Assembly (NCBI RefSeq): GCF_029168335.1
Contig: NZ_JARGYC010000047.1
Coordinates: forward strand, 1 to 35,148
Direction: 5' to 3'
DNA from: Psychromarinibacter sediminicola
GTDB lineage: Bacteria; Pseudomonadota; Alphaproteobacteria; Rhodobacterales; Rhodobacteraceae
Length of the DNA: 35,148 nt
Under the pieces are notes generated by a model that had not been told where the DNA came from, ran no database searches, and was given only the letters and a program-made list of their open reading frames with translations. Within the stretch, counting starts at the first letter, position 1. Each line of letters begins with the position of its first letter. This document shows positions 16,885-25,116 of the stretch, in pieces. The translations under genes and the position numbers were made by a program.

Positions 16885-18465
16885 TCAGACGCGGGCCGAT
16901 GCCTGCGACGCGGTGCCATTCGCCTCGGCGCCCTGCGACGGGAAGGCGACGGCCGCCTGTTCGGAGAAGCCGGCCATGGTGGCACCGCCGGGCAGCGGCT
17001 CGAACCGGCAGGCGAGCTTGCGGCCGTTCTTCAGCCGGACCTCGGCATGCCAGGTCGTGCGCCCCGACATCTCGGCCGCGAAGTCGCGCGCATCGCCCCA
17101 GACCGGGCTGGGCATGCATTTCTGCTGCCAGCGGCGCGAGGCATCCACGAAGGACGGGCCGGACGCGCCGGTCTCGACCGTGTCGAGACCCCAGAGCCGG
17201 GCATAGGCGCGGTTGGCGAAGCTCAGCCGGCCGTCCGGAGAAAACACGGCAATCGCCTCGTCCATCATGTCGATCACGGCCTTGCCGAGGTCGAGTTCGG
17301 CCCGGTATTCGCGGCTGAGCCGGATCTCGGCGCTGATATCCTCGAACAGGAAGGCGACGGCGCCGTCGGGATGCGGCCGCCCGGTGATGCGGAAGGTGCG
17401 CCCGTCGGGCAGCGGCCAGGTCTCGGAATGCCCGCCGCCGGCCGCGGCGGCCTCCAGGTCGGACATGTGCTGGCGCCAGGTCTTGTAGTCCTTCGGCTCG
17501 GGCATCATGTGCCGCTCGCGCAGCTGGTCGAGAAAGCGGATCAGGCCGGGCCGCGCGATGAGAAACTCCATCTCCAGCCCCAGAAGGTCGCCCAGCGCCG
17601 GGTTGAACAGGGTCAGTTCGCGCCGGCGGTCGAAGATCGCCAGCCCCACGCTGAGATGCGCGAAGGTCTGCGTCAGCGTCTGGACGAATTCGCGCAGGTT
17701 CCGCTCCGCCCCCACGATCGCGTCGGCCGGCAGCGCCGAGAACAGCCGGTCGCCCCCCACCGTCGCCATCGTCGCGTCGAAATAGAGCGTCCCCTCGGCC
17801 GGCAGCGCCAGTTCGAGCCGGCGGCTCGCCCCCGGCGACAGCGCCGTGTCCCCCAGGTCCGGGAACAGCATCGGAACGCGGCCCGGCGGCGTGTCGGCCA
17901 CCCTGTCCGCCCGTTCGGCCAGGGCCCAGTAGGCGCCGTTGGCCCAGGTCAGCCGCCCGGCCTGGTCGGTCCGCCAGACCGGCACCGGCATATGGTCGGA
18001 TGCGGCGCGGTGCGCCTCCAGCTCCGCCGACAGGACGGCGAAGCTGTTGCGGTCGGGCGGGTCGGAGAGATCCTCCTCCACCTCTTCCAGCGCTATTCTC
18101 AGGCGGCCCTCGGTCGCCTCGATCCTCAGGCGCGAGCTGTGATCCTCGGACAACAAGAGCATCCGGTCCTCTTCGCCGCAGGCCTGCACGCGGGCGTTCA
18201 GGTCGGGAAAGCGGGGCGAGAGAAAGGCCACGAGCCGGGCCATGTCGTCGCCGCGCGTCGCGGCGAACTGCAGAAGCCGGCGTGCGCCGGGTGTGGCATC
18301 GACCAGGGCGCCGCCGTCGAACAGGAAGGCGATCTCCGGCGGCGCGCCCCGCTCGCCCGATCCGCGGCGGCCGCCGAGCTGGACCGCGGCCAAGAGCGCC
18401 GCGACTGCCGTGACGAAGGCGACAAAGATCACCGTTCCGGCCTGAACAAGGCTCGCCAGCTGCAT
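16885..18465 (-). CDS. Membrane-anchored multi-PAS protein without a kinase domain
   Basis: This protein has about 526 residues. One N-terminal membrane helix (about 5-30, [20 protein letters not shown]) is followed by a cytoplasmic region with at least three PAS-like units. These lie near 155-245 ([20 protein letters not shown]), 265-380 ([20 protein letters not shown] to [15 protein letters not shown]_7-like) and 395-500 ([20 protein letters not shown]). No HisKA, HATPase, GGDEF or EAL motif follows, and the protein simply ends after the last PAS. It sits just downstream of regB on the same strand (120 bp). A role in sensing or scaffolding for the redox system is a guess from position. A TTG at 18477 would add four residues. 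Confidence 0.82.
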   Translation of the reverse strand: MQLASLVQAGTVIFVAFVTAVAALLAAVQLGGRRGSGERGAPPEIAFLFDGGALVDATPGARRLLQFAATRGDDMARLVAFLSPRFPDLNARVQACGEEDRMLLLSEDHSSRLRIEATEGRLRIALEEVEEDLSDPPDRNSFAVLSAELEAHRAASDHMPVPVWRTDQAGRLTWANGAYWALAERADRVADTPPGRVPMLFPDLGDTALSPGASRRLELALPAEGTLYFDATMATVGGDRLFSALPADAIVGAERNLREFVQTLTQTFAHLSVGLAIFDRRRELTLFNPALGDLLGLEMEFLIARPGLIRFLDQLRERHMMPEPKDYKTWRQHMSDLEAAAAGGGHSETWPLPDGRTFRITGRPHPDGAVAFLFEDISAEIRLSREYRAELDLGKAVIDMMDEAIAVFSPDGRLSFANRAYARLWGLDTVETGASGPSFVDASRRWQQKCMPSPVWGDARDFAAEMSGRTTWHAEVRLKNGRKLACRFEPLPGGATMAGFSEQAAVAFPSQGAEANGTASQASARV

Positions 18466-18585
18466 GGCACGATCCAACCGTTATTGTTCCCCGGCGGAAA
18501 GAATGGCGAACGGAAAGTTAATATCGCGTTAAAGGTGAAAGCCGCGGCCGGCGTTTCTGCATACGGCAGAGGCGTTTACCATGCG

Positions 18586-19980
18586 TCAACCAAGGATCGG
18601 CTGGTTCTCTCCCAGCCCGCCGGCCCGCTGATCGTCCGGGGCGGCGATGGCGTCGCGCGGCCAGACAAGCTCGACGATGGCGCCGGTGCGCGTGCCCTCG
18701 CCGGTCTGCGGCACCAGCGGGTCGCGCCCGTTGGCAAAGGACAGCTCGGCGCCGGAGCGCTCCAGCAGCGTCTTGGCGATGAACAGGCCCAGCCCCATGC
18801 CTTCGTATTCGGGACGCTCCTCGCGGTCGGCGTCGCTGTTGCGCTTGCGCACGAAGGGGTCGCCGATCCGGCCCAGCAGATGCGGCGGAAACCCGCGGCC
18901 GTCGTCGATGATCCGCAGCTCGATCTCGCGGTCGGTCCAGAGCGCGTCGATCCAGACCGTGGTTGCGGCGAAATCCACGGCGTTCTGGATCAGGTTGCGC
19001 AGGCCGTGGATGATCTCGGGCCGCCGGGCGATCAGCGGCTGTGCCGTATCGCCGCCGTCGCCCGGGGCGACATCCACGACGAGCGCCTTGCCGCGGTCCT
19101 TGTGCGGCTCCGCCGCCTCGCGGATCACCTCGCCCAGCGGCGCGTGGCGCATGTGCAGGTCGTCCTTGCCGGCGCGGCCCATCGACCGCAGGATGTCGCG
19201 GCAGCGGTCGGCCTGCTGGCCGATCAGCTCGGCATCCTCGCGCAGCTCGGTGTCGGTCAGCTCCTCGGCCATCTCGCGGCTCACCAGCTTGATCGTGGCC
19301 AAGGGCGTGCCCAGCTCGTGCGCCGCCGCGGCGACGACGCCGCCCAGGTCGGTCAGCTTCTGCTCGCGCGCGAGCGCCATCTGGGTGGCCAGCAGCGCCT
19401 CGGACATCGAGTGGATCTCGGAGGTCACGCGGCGCGCGTAGAGCGCCATGAAGACGATCCCCGTGGTGATCGCCACCCACATCCCGAACAGGAACACCTG
19501 CGGCATCCGCATGATGAAGCCCTGGTCGGTCCTGAGCGGCACATGCGCCCAGCCCACCAGCGAGATCAGCGCGATGGCCGCCGCGCCCAGCAGGATCGTC
19601 GCGCGCAGCGACAGCGCGGTGGCCGAGATCGTCACCGGCGCCAGGATCAGCAGCGCGAAGGGGTTGTGCAGCCCGCCGGTCAGGAACAGAAGCCCCGACA
19701 GCTGCGCGATGTCGAACAGCAGCATCCCCGCCACCTCGGCCTCGCGCAGGCGCTTGTTCTCGGGGTAGACGAAGATCATTACCAGGTTGGCGATGACCGA
19801 GGCGCCGACCACCAGCAGGCACAGCCCCAGTTCCAGCCGCAGGTCGAACACGTACTGGCCGACGGCGATGGCGGCGAGCTGGCCGGCGATGGCGACCCAG
19901 CGCAGAAGGATCAGCGTGCGCAACCGGACCCAGCGGTGGCGGATCTCGGCGGCCAGCAGGTTGGGGTTCCGATCCGGCAT
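18586..19980 (-). CDS. regB: Global redox sensor histidine kinase RegB/PrrB/ActS
   Basis: This 464-residue inner-membrane kinase autophosphorylates under reducing conditions and passes phosphate to RegA, controlling photosynthesis, respiration, carbon and nitrogen fixation genes. Six membrane helices span about 22-182 and include the quinone-site motif TGGLHNPFALLILAPV. The H-box AAAAHELGTPLATIK has His221, and Cys260 in QADRCRDILRSMGRAGKDD corresponds to the redox-active Cys265 of R. capsulatus. N and G boxes follow (LRNLIQNAVDFA, DDGRGFPP, GMGLGLFIAKTLL). The C-terminus ends LGENQPILG, close to known RegB tails. ATG 19980 is chosen by alignment from memory. The gene is divergent from senC, the classic layout. 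Confidence 0.96.
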   Translation of the reverse strand: MPDRNPNLLAAEIRHRWVRLRTLILLRWVAIAGQLAAIAVGQYVFDLRLELGLCLLVVGASVIANLVMIFVYPENKRLREAEVAGMLLFDIAQLSGLLFLTGGLHNPFALLILAPVTISATALSLRATILLGAAAIALISLVGWAHVPLRTDQGFIMRMPQVFLFGMWVAITTGIVFMALYARRVTSEIHSMSEALLATQMALAREQKLTDLGGVVAAAAHELGTPLATIKLVSREMAEELTDTELREDAELIGQQADRCRDILRSMGRAGKDDLHMRHAPLGEVIREAAEPHKDRGKALVVDVAPGDGGDTAQPLIARRPEIIHGLRNLIQNAVDFAATTVWIDALWTDREIELRIIDDGRGFPPHLLGRIGDPFVRKRNSDADREERPEYEGMGLGLFIAKTLLERSGAELSFANGRDPLVPQTGEGTRTGAIVELVWPRDAIAAPDDQRAGGLGENQPILG

Positions 19981-20074
19981 GAGGATCCCTAGATAGCGGT
20001 CGAGCACCTTGTTAGGCCGCGCCCCGGCGCGGATCAACGGGAACGGGCAGCACAAGGCGGGCAGGAGGCCGGCG

Positions 20075-20701
20075 ATGACGAAACTCTACGCGGGCGCGGC
20101 GGCGGTGGCCGTGGCGGCGCTTCTGGGCGGCAGCTGGTGGGTGACCTTCGGGCGCGCCTCGGACGACCCCTTCGCGCAGTGCCGGGAAAGCGCGGTGTCC
20201 GGCGGCGCGGGCAGCATCGGCGGGCCGTTCGAGCTGGTGAATACCGAGGGCGAGACGGTGACCGACGAGGATGTCATCACCAAGCCGACGCTGCTGTATT
20301 TCGGCTACACGTTCTGCCCCGACATCTGCCCTGCCGACGCGGCGCGCAACGCCGAGGCGACCGACATGCTGCAGGAGGACGGCTATGACGTGCAGCCGGC
20401 CTTCATCTCCATCGACCCGGAGCGCGACACGCCCGAGGTGGTCGGCGACTTCGTCGCCTGGATGCACGACGACATGATCGGGCTGACCGGCTCGCCCGAG
20501 CAGGTGAAGGCGGCCAGCCAGGCCTACCGCACCTTCTACCGCAAGCAGGAGGGCGGCGACCCGGACTATTACCTGGTGGACCACTCGACCTTCACCTACC
20601 TCGTCTTCCCCGAGGAGGGCTTCGTCGAGTTCTTCCGCCACGACGAACCGGCGGAGGAGGTGGTCGAGCGGGCCGCCTGTTTCATCGACGCGGCCGGGTG
20701 A
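20075..20701 (+). CDS. senC: SCO1/SenC/PrrC family copper-binding thioredoxin-fold protein
   Basis: This 208-residue membrane-tethered periplasmic protein has one N-terminal helix (residues 4-25) and a thioredoxin-like domain. The Sco copper site is intact: Cys81 and Cys85 in YTFCPDICPADAA, and His170 in LVDHSTFTYLV. Sco proteins deliver copper to the CuA centre of cytochrome c oxidase, and in Rhodobacter the gene also affects the signal to RegB. The start is supported by AGGAGG about 7 bases before ATG 20075. It is divergent from regB (94 bp) and 89 bp upstream of regA, so senC-regA is probably one unit. Confidence 0.94.
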   Translation: MTKLYAGAAAVAVAALLGGSWWVTFGRASDDPFAQCRESAVSGGAGSIGGPFELVNTEGETVTDEDVITKPTLLYFGYTFCPDICPADAARNAEATDMLQEDGYDVQPAFISIDPERDTPEVVGDFVAWMHDDMIGLTGSPEQVKAASQAYRTFYRKQEGGDPDYYLVDHSTFTYLVFPEEGFVEFFRHDEPAEEVVERAACFIDAAG

Positions 20702-20790
20702 GCCGTATACCTCGGGACTGAGACAAATTGACCCTCCGGGTCAGGGGCCGTAAGGTCGCCGGACCGGAAGATTTGGGAGAGACAGGCCGC

Positions 20791-21345
20791 ATGTCCGAGC
20801 GCGAGTTGCACGAGCTGGGAGACGACCGCTCGCTACTGCTGGTCGATGACGACGAGTCCTTCCTGCGCCGGCTGGCCCGCGCGATGGAAAAGCGCGGCTT
20901 CGACGTGGAAACCGCCGAATCCGTCGCCGGCGGCAAGGCCATCGCCACCGCCCGGCCGCCCGCCTTCGCCGTGGTCGACCTGCGGCTGGAGGACGGCAAC
21001 GGGCTGGACGTGGTCGAGGTGCTGCGCGAACGCCGCCCCGACAGCCGGATCGTGGTGCTGACGGGCTATGGCGCGATCGCCACGGCCGTCGCGGCGGTGA
21101 AGATCGGCGCGACCGACTACCTGTCGAAGCCGGCCGACGCCAACGACATCACCAACGCGCTTCTGGCGAAATCCGACGAGCTGCCGCCGCCGCCCGAGAA
21201 CCCGATGAGCGCCGACCGCGTGCGGTGGGAGCATATCCAGCGGGTCTACGAGCTGTGCGACCGCAACGTGAGCGAGACCGCGCGGCGGCTGAACATGCAC
21301 CGGCGCACCCTGCAGCGCATCCTTGCCAAACGGAGCCCCAGATGA
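20791..21345 (+). CDS. regA: Redox response regulator RegA/PrrA/ActR
   Basis: This 184-residue DNA-binding response regulator is the partner of RegB. The receiver domain (15-128) has the acidic pair DDDE near 19-22, the phosphoacceptor Asp63 in AVVDLRLEDGNGLDVV, Thr in VVLTGYG and Lys in YLSKPADA. A proline linker (LPPPPENP) follows, then a Fis-type helix-turn-helix (NVSETARRLNMHRRTLQRIL), which is nearly invariant in the family. The length matches exactly. The start ATG 20791 follows GGGAGAGAC. In R. capsulatus regA is followed by hvrA; here a lipoprotein gene overlaps its stop by 4 bp. Confidence 0.97.
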   Translation: MSERELHELGDDRSLLLVDDDESFLRRLARAMEKRGFDVETAESVAGGKAIATARPPAFAVVDLRLEDGNGLDVVEVLRERRPDSRIVVLTGYGAIATAVAAVKIGATDYLSKPADANDITNALLAKSDELPPPPENPMSADRVRWEHIQRVYELCDRNVSETARRLNMHRRTLQRILAKRSPR

Positions 21346-21854
21346 CCCGAGTCCTCGCCGCCCTCGCCCTGTGCCTCTTGGCCGCCTGTTCCACGGTGCC
21401 GCGCACGGCCGGCGGCGGCGACACGGCGCTGCGCCCGGATGCGGGCGGGATGGCGGTGGCCGGCAGCGACCAGCGGATCGACTTCGGCCGCGCCGAGGAC
21501 GGGGTGATCGCGGCCGCGACGCGGGTGCTAGGGGCCCCGCCGGTGAGCCGCGCGGTGAACCCCGAATGCGGCGCCGGGCCGACGACCATCGTGAAATACG
21601 ACCGGATCGACCTTCTGTTCCTGGACGGCACCTTCCGGGGCTGGGTGACGGACGATCCGCGCACGGCGGCGGCGAACGGGCTGTCGCCGGGGGTGACGCG
21701 GGCGCAGCTGGAGGCCGGCGGCTATGGGCCGTTCGAGACCACCACGCTGGGCGTGGAGTTCGAGGCGAACGGGGTCTTCGGCCTGCTGCCCGACGGCGCG
21801 CCGGACACGCCGGTGCAGTTGCTCTGGGCCGGCACCAGCTGTTTCTTCCGGTAA
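21342..21854 (+). CDS. Predicted lipoprotein of unknown function
   Basis: This 170-residue protein has a lipoprotein signal (ALALCLLAACSTVPRTAGGG). The lipobox LAAC puts the acylated Cys at residue 16, followed by Ser, so outer-membrane sorting is likely. The mature part is strand-rich with two Cys (NPECGAGPT and GTSCFFR at the C-terminus) that could form a disulfide. It also has a repeated theme DRIDLLFLDGTFRGWVTDD. I recognise no family. The ATG overlaps the regA stop in ATGA, so it is translationally coupled to regA, which is unusual for this locus. Confidence 0.8.
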   Translation: MTRVLAALALCLLAACSTVPRTAGGGDTALRPDAGGMAVAGSDQRIDFGRAEDGVIAAATRVLGAPPVSRAVNPECGAGPTTIVKYDRIDLLFLDGTFRGWVTDDPRTAAANGLSPGVTRAQLEAGGYGPFETTTLGVEFEANGVFGLLPDGAPDTPVQLLWAGTSCFFR

Positions 21855-21863
21855 GTCGGCGCA

Positions 21864-21885
21864 CAAGCCGCTTCGAAGCGGCTTG
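21864..21885. terminator. Perfect 22-bp palindrome, probable bidirectional terminator
   Basis: Positions 21864-21885 are a perfect inverted repeat with half-site CAAGCCGCTTC, able to form a 9-bp stem with a TCGA loop on either strand. It lies between the stops of the convergent lipoprotein and acetyltransferase genes, 5 bp from the latter. T-runs are weak, but position and symmetry fit a shared terminator. Confidence 0.65.
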
Positions 21886-21889
21886 CGCG

Positions 21890-22375
21890 TCAGTCCAGGT
21901 CGAAGCGCTTCAGCACCTTGTCCACCACCTGGCCGTTTGCCATCCGGTAGCCTTCGATCCGCCCGTAATCGTCGAAGCCGCGGCTCTGATAATAGGCCAG
22001 CCCGCCGGCGTTGTCGGCGCGGATCTCGGCGTCGATCCAGGCATAGCCGGCACCGCGCGCCGCCGCCTCGGTCGCGCGGAACAGCGCCGAGCCGATGCCC
22101 AGCCCGGTGCGGCCGACGCGGGCGAAGGTGGCGATCTGCGCCACCCCGGCGCCGTGCCGCGGATGCGGCTCGACCCACTGGAACCCCAGAAGCGCGCCGG
22201 CCTCGTCCTCGGCCACATGCCAGATGGCGCGCGGGTCCGCCGCCATCCAGCCGGCGAGATGCTCGGCCGAGACCGGATCGGTGAGCGCCGTGGTGCCGCC
22301 GCGCGCGATCACCTCGTTCAGCAGCTCCGCCATCGGCGCCGCGTCCAGCGCGCCGGCCCGTCGGACATGGATCAT
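21890..22375 (-). CDS. GNAT-family N-acetyltransferase
   Basis: This 161-residue protein has the GNAT fold. It begins MIHVRRAGALDAAPMAELLN, has a central strand DEAGALLGFQWVE and the acetyl-CoA loop VGRTGLGIGSALFRATEAAA, and ends with NAGGLAYYQSRGFDDYG. The overall pattern is like phosphinothricin or amino-acid acetyltransferases (L-amino acid N-acyltransferase, MnaT type), but the substrate is unknown. Its start overlaps the stop of the HD phosphohydrolase gene by 4 bp (ATGA), so the two are coupled. Confidence 0.88.
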   Translation of the reverse strand: MIHVRRAGALDAAPMAELLNEVIARGGTTALTDPVSAEHLAGWMAADPRAIWHVAEDEAGALLGFQWVEPHPRHGAGVAQIATFARVGRTGLGIGSALFRATEAAARGAGYAWIDAEIRADNAGGLAYYQSRGFDDYGRIEGYRMANGQVVDKVLKRFDLD

Positions 22376-22965
22376 CCTGTCGCCTCCAGAAGCTCGGCAT
22401 GCCGGGCGGTGAAATCCTCGCGCACGACTTTCGGCGGGCGCAGGTGGATGTCCAGCCCCTCGATATGCGCCGGCGCCGGCCGGCCGAAAAAGCGCGTCGC
22501 CTCGCGCTCGGAAAACCCGGCGATCTGGGTCGCCTCCAGCCAGGCCGACACCTTGTCGGCGCGCTTGATCTGCCGCTTCACGGTGGCGGGGATCTGCGCC
22601 GGCAGGCCGAAGCGGATGTGAATCGCCGCGCTCAGCCGCGCGTCGAGTTCGCCGTATTCCGGGCCGACGGCCGCCTTCACCGGCGAGATCATGTCGCCGA
22701 TCACGTATTCCGGGGCGTCGTGCAACAGCGCGGCCAGCTGCCAGCGCGCGGGCGCGGCGCGGTTCTGGCGCGTGAAGATCTGTTCGACCAGCAGCGAATG
22801 CTCGGCCACCGAATAGGGATAGTCGCCATGCGTCTGGCCGTTCCAGCGGGCGACGAAGGCGAGACCGTGGGCGATATCCTCGATCTCGATGTCCACGGGC
22901 GTGGGGTCGAGCAGGTCGAGCCTGCGGCCCGAAAGCATCCTTTGCCAGGCGCGGGGTTGCGGCAT
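22372..22965 (-). CDS. HD-domain phosphohydrolase (YfbR-like)
   Basis: This 197-residue protein has a metal-dependent HD domain. The pattern runs YSVAEHSLLVEQIF (first His), then LAALLHDAPEYVIGDMISPV (HD pair) and a later RADKVSAWLEA (final Asp). This matches YfbR-like 5'-deoxynucleotidases and related COG1896 enzymes, which probably act on nucleoside monophosphates. ATG 22965 has a GAGG site about 5 bases upstream and gives MPQPRAWQRMLSGRRLDLLD, a typical start of this alphaproteobacterial subgroup. It is the first gene of a two-gene unit with the acetyltransferase. Confidence 0.87.
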   Translation of the reverse strand: MPQPRAWQRMLSGRRLDLLDPTPVDIEIEDIAHGLAFVARWNGQTHGDYPYSVAEHSLLVEQIFTRQNRAAPARWQLAALLHDAPEYVIGDMISPVKAAVGPEYGELDARLSAAIHIRFGLPAQIPATVKRQIKRADKVSAWLEATQIAGFSEREATRFFGRPAPAHIEGLDIHLRPPKVVREDFTARHAELLEATG

Positions 22966-23096
22966 GGGGTCCTCGATGACGGCGGTTCCGGCGCTGTCTG
23001 CCACAGCGCCTTCGGCAAGGAAATGCCCGGGCCGCACCATCGCGGAACGGAATACTCGCGCGTGCGTTGAGTGCGTACGCAGCGATGGAGACCCCC

Positions 23097-23417
23097 ATGC
23101 ACATCCACTGGACAGCGCTTCCCCTGGCCGTCCTGCTGGCCGCGCCCGACCTGCCCGCGCTCGCCCAGCCCGGCGACGGCGTGATCTGTGCCGAGCGCGA
23201 GGTGATCGTCGCACGGCTGCGCGAGGACTTCGGCGAAGGGCCGACAGGTGGCGGCGTGATGTCCCGCGACCAGCTGATGGAGATCTGGTCGTCGCCCGAA
23301 ACGGGCAGCTGGACCGCGCTGATGACCTTCGCCGACGGCACCAGCTGCATCGTCGGCAGCGGCATGAACTGGCATCAGGGACTGCCCGACACGGTTCCCG
23401 CCGGCACCGGCCTGTAG
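23097..23417 (+). CDS. Small secreted protein of unknown function
   Basis: This 106-residue protein has a signal peptide (HWTALPLAVLLAAPDLPALA, cleavage likely after ALA near residue 24). The mature part is about 80 residues, with Cys in GVICAERE and in GTSCIVGSG that could form a disulfide, and a conserved-looking LREDFGEGP. ATG 23097 is preferred because GGAGA lies 6-7 bases upstream. The ATG at 23085 is a weaker option. I recognise no domain. Similar short exported proteins with a C-terminal GTSCxVxxG stretch occur in Rhodobacterales genomes. A terminator follows 33 bp after the stop. Confidence 0.75.
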   Translation: MHIHWTALPLAVLLAAPDLPALAQPGDGVICAEREVIVARLREDFGEGPTGGGVMSRDQLMEIWSSPETGSWTALMTFADGTSCIVGSGMNWHQGLPDTVPAGTGL

Positions 23418-23449
23418 CGCCGGCCAGCGATGAAACATTGAGCGCCGGG

Positions 23450-23481
23450 CGGGGTCCGCCGCCCGGGCGGCACCCCGTTTT
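23450..23481 (+). terminator. Rho-independent terminator upstream of ahcY
   Basis: CGGGGTCCGCC (23450-23460) pairs with GGCGGCACCCCG (23466-23477), with one bulged base, around a GCCCG loop, and TTTT follows. It lies downstream of the small secreted-protein gene and about 85 bp before ahcY. I looked for a SAH riboswitch here and did not recognise its conserved core. Confidence 0.75.
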
Positions 23482-23564
23482 CCGGCACAAGCATTGCCGC
23501 GGTGCGGCCAAGGTGGTAGAGGCTCCGCGACCCTCAAAAAGCAATCAACAGGAGCCCTACGCTT

Positions 23565-24959
23565 ATGGCCAAGGACTATATCGTCAAGGATGTCGCGCTC
23601 GCGGAGTACGGCCGCAAGGAACTCGACATCGCCGAGACCGAGATGCCCGGCCTGATGGCGACCCGCGAAGAATACGGCGAATCCAAACCGCTGAAAGGCG
23701 CACGCATCGCCGGGTCGCTGCATATGACGATCCAGACCGCCGTGCTGATCGAGACGCTCGTGCATCTGGGCGCCGACGTCCGCTGGGCGTCGTGCAACAT
23801 CTTCTCCACCCAGGACCATGCCGCCGCCGCCGTCGCGGAATCGGGCGTGCCGGTCTTCGCCGTGAAGGGCGAGAGCCTTGTCGAGTACTGGGACTATTGC
23901 GACCGCATCTTCCAGTTCGACGACGGCGGCGCCAACATGATCCTGGACGATGGCGGCGACGCCACGCTCTACATCCTGCTCGGCGCCCGCGTCGAGAACG
24001 GCGAGGACGACCTGATCGCCGTGCCCACCTCGGAAGAGGAAGAGGCGCTGTTCGCCCAGATCAAGAAGCGGATGGCCGCGACCCCGGGCTGGTTCACCAA
24101 GCAGCGCGACATGATCCAGGGCGTCACCGAAGAGACGACCACCGGCGTCCACCGCCTGTACGAGTTGCAGAAGCAGGGCCTGCTGCCCTTCCCGGCGATC
24201 AACGTCAACGACAGCGTCACCAAGTCGAAGTTCGACAACAAGTACGGCTGCAAGGAAAGCCTGGTCGACGGCATCCGCCGCGCCACCGACACGATGATGG
24301 CCGGCAAGGTCGCGCTGGTCTGCGGCTACGGCGACGTGGGCAAGGGCTCGGCCGCGTCGCTGGCCGGCGCCGGCGCGCGCGTCAAGGTGACCGAGGTCGA
24401 CCCGATCTGCGCCCTGCAGGCCGCGATGGACGGCTTCGAGGTGGTCACGCTGGAGGATGCGCTGCCGACCACGGACATCTTCATCACCACCACCGGCAAC
24501 AAGGACGTCATCCGCATCGAGCACATGCGCGAGATGAAGGACATGGCGATCGTCGGCAACATCGGCCACTTCGACAACGAGATCCAGGTGGCCCAGCTGA
24601 AGAACCACAAGTGGACCAACATCAAGGATCAGGTGGACATGATCGAGATGCCCTCGGGCAACCGCATCATCCTGCTGTCCGAAGGCCGTCTGCTGAACCT
24701 CGGCAACGCCACCGGCCACCCGTCCTTCGTGATGTCGGCGTCGTTCACCAACCAGACGCTGGCGCAGATCGAGCTGTTCACCAAGGGCGACCAGTACGGC
24801 AACGAGGTCTACGTCCTGCCCAAGCACCTCGACGAGAAGGTCGCGCGGCTGCACCTGGGCAAGATCGGCGTGCGCCTGACCGAGCTGTCGCAAGAGCAGG
24901 CCGCCTATATCGGCGTGACGCCGGAAGGCCCGTTCAAGCCGGAGCACTACCGCTACTGA
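23565..24959 (+). CDS. ahcY: S-adenosylhomocysteine hydrolase
   Basis: This 464-residue NAD-dependent enzyme splits S-adenosylhomocysteine into adenosine and homocysteine, clearing the product of methylation reactions. Motifs are [20 protein letters not shown] (substrate His), [34 protein letters not shown] and the NAD loop [12 protein letters not shown]. The C-terminus KPEHYRY is the canonical end with the tyrosine that closes the neighbouring subunit's NAD site. An insertion around residues 145-190 is typical of bacterial long forms. The ribosome site AGGAG lies about 10 bases before ATG. In R. capsulatus ahcY lies beside regB; here it is 3.5 kb away. Confidence 0.98.
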   Translation: MAKDYIVKDVALAEYGRKELDIAETEMPGLMATREEYGESKPLKGARIAGSLHMTIQTAVLIETLVHLGADVRWASCNIFSTQDHAAAAVAESGVPVFAVKGESLVEYWDYCDRIFQFDDGGANMILDDGGDATLYILLGARVENGEDDLIAVPTSEEEEALFAQIKKRMAATPGWFTKQRDMIQGVTEETTTGVHRLYELQKQGLLPFPAINVNDSVTKSKFDNKYGCKESLVDGIRRATDTMMAGKVALVCGYGDVGKGSAASLAGAGARVKVTEVDPICALQAAMDGFEVVTLEDALPTTDIFITTTGNKDVIRIEHMREMKDMAIVGNIGHFDNEIQVAQLKNHKWTNIKDQVDMIEMPSGNRIILLSEGRLLNLGNATGHPSFVMSASFTNQTLAQIELFTKGDQYGNEVYVLPKHLDEKVARLHLGKIGVRLTELSQEQAAYIGVTPEGPFKPEHYRY

Positions 24960-25019
24960 TCGCGCCCCCGCCGGCCCGGTCCGGCGGGAACCGGCCCATC
25001 GTCGGCCGTTGAATATGGC

Positions 25020-25045
25020 AAGGCTCCGCCCATCGGCGGGGCCTT
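25020..25045 (+). terminator. Terminator downstream of ahcY
   Basis: AAGGCTCCGCC (25020-25030) pairs over 11 bp with GGCGGGGCCTT (25035-25045), one wobble, around CATC. A second perfect 8-bp hairpin lies just upstream (24967-24988). Together they form a strong 3' end for ahcY, although only a short T-rich stretch follows. Confidence 0.75.
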
Positions 25046-25116
25046 GTGCGTTCCGGGGGAACGATCCGAGGTCCGATCCGCTTCCGAAGGCATGAAAGCC
25101 TCAAGGAGGACCGGAG

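Noticed and set aside
23482-23564. SAH riboswitch before ahcY
   Set aside because: The conserved core could not be recognised by eye. A covariance search would be decisive.
22701-24947. 748-codon minus-strand open frame
   Set aside because: It is the antisense of ahcY and neighbouring genes, with no recognisable domain.
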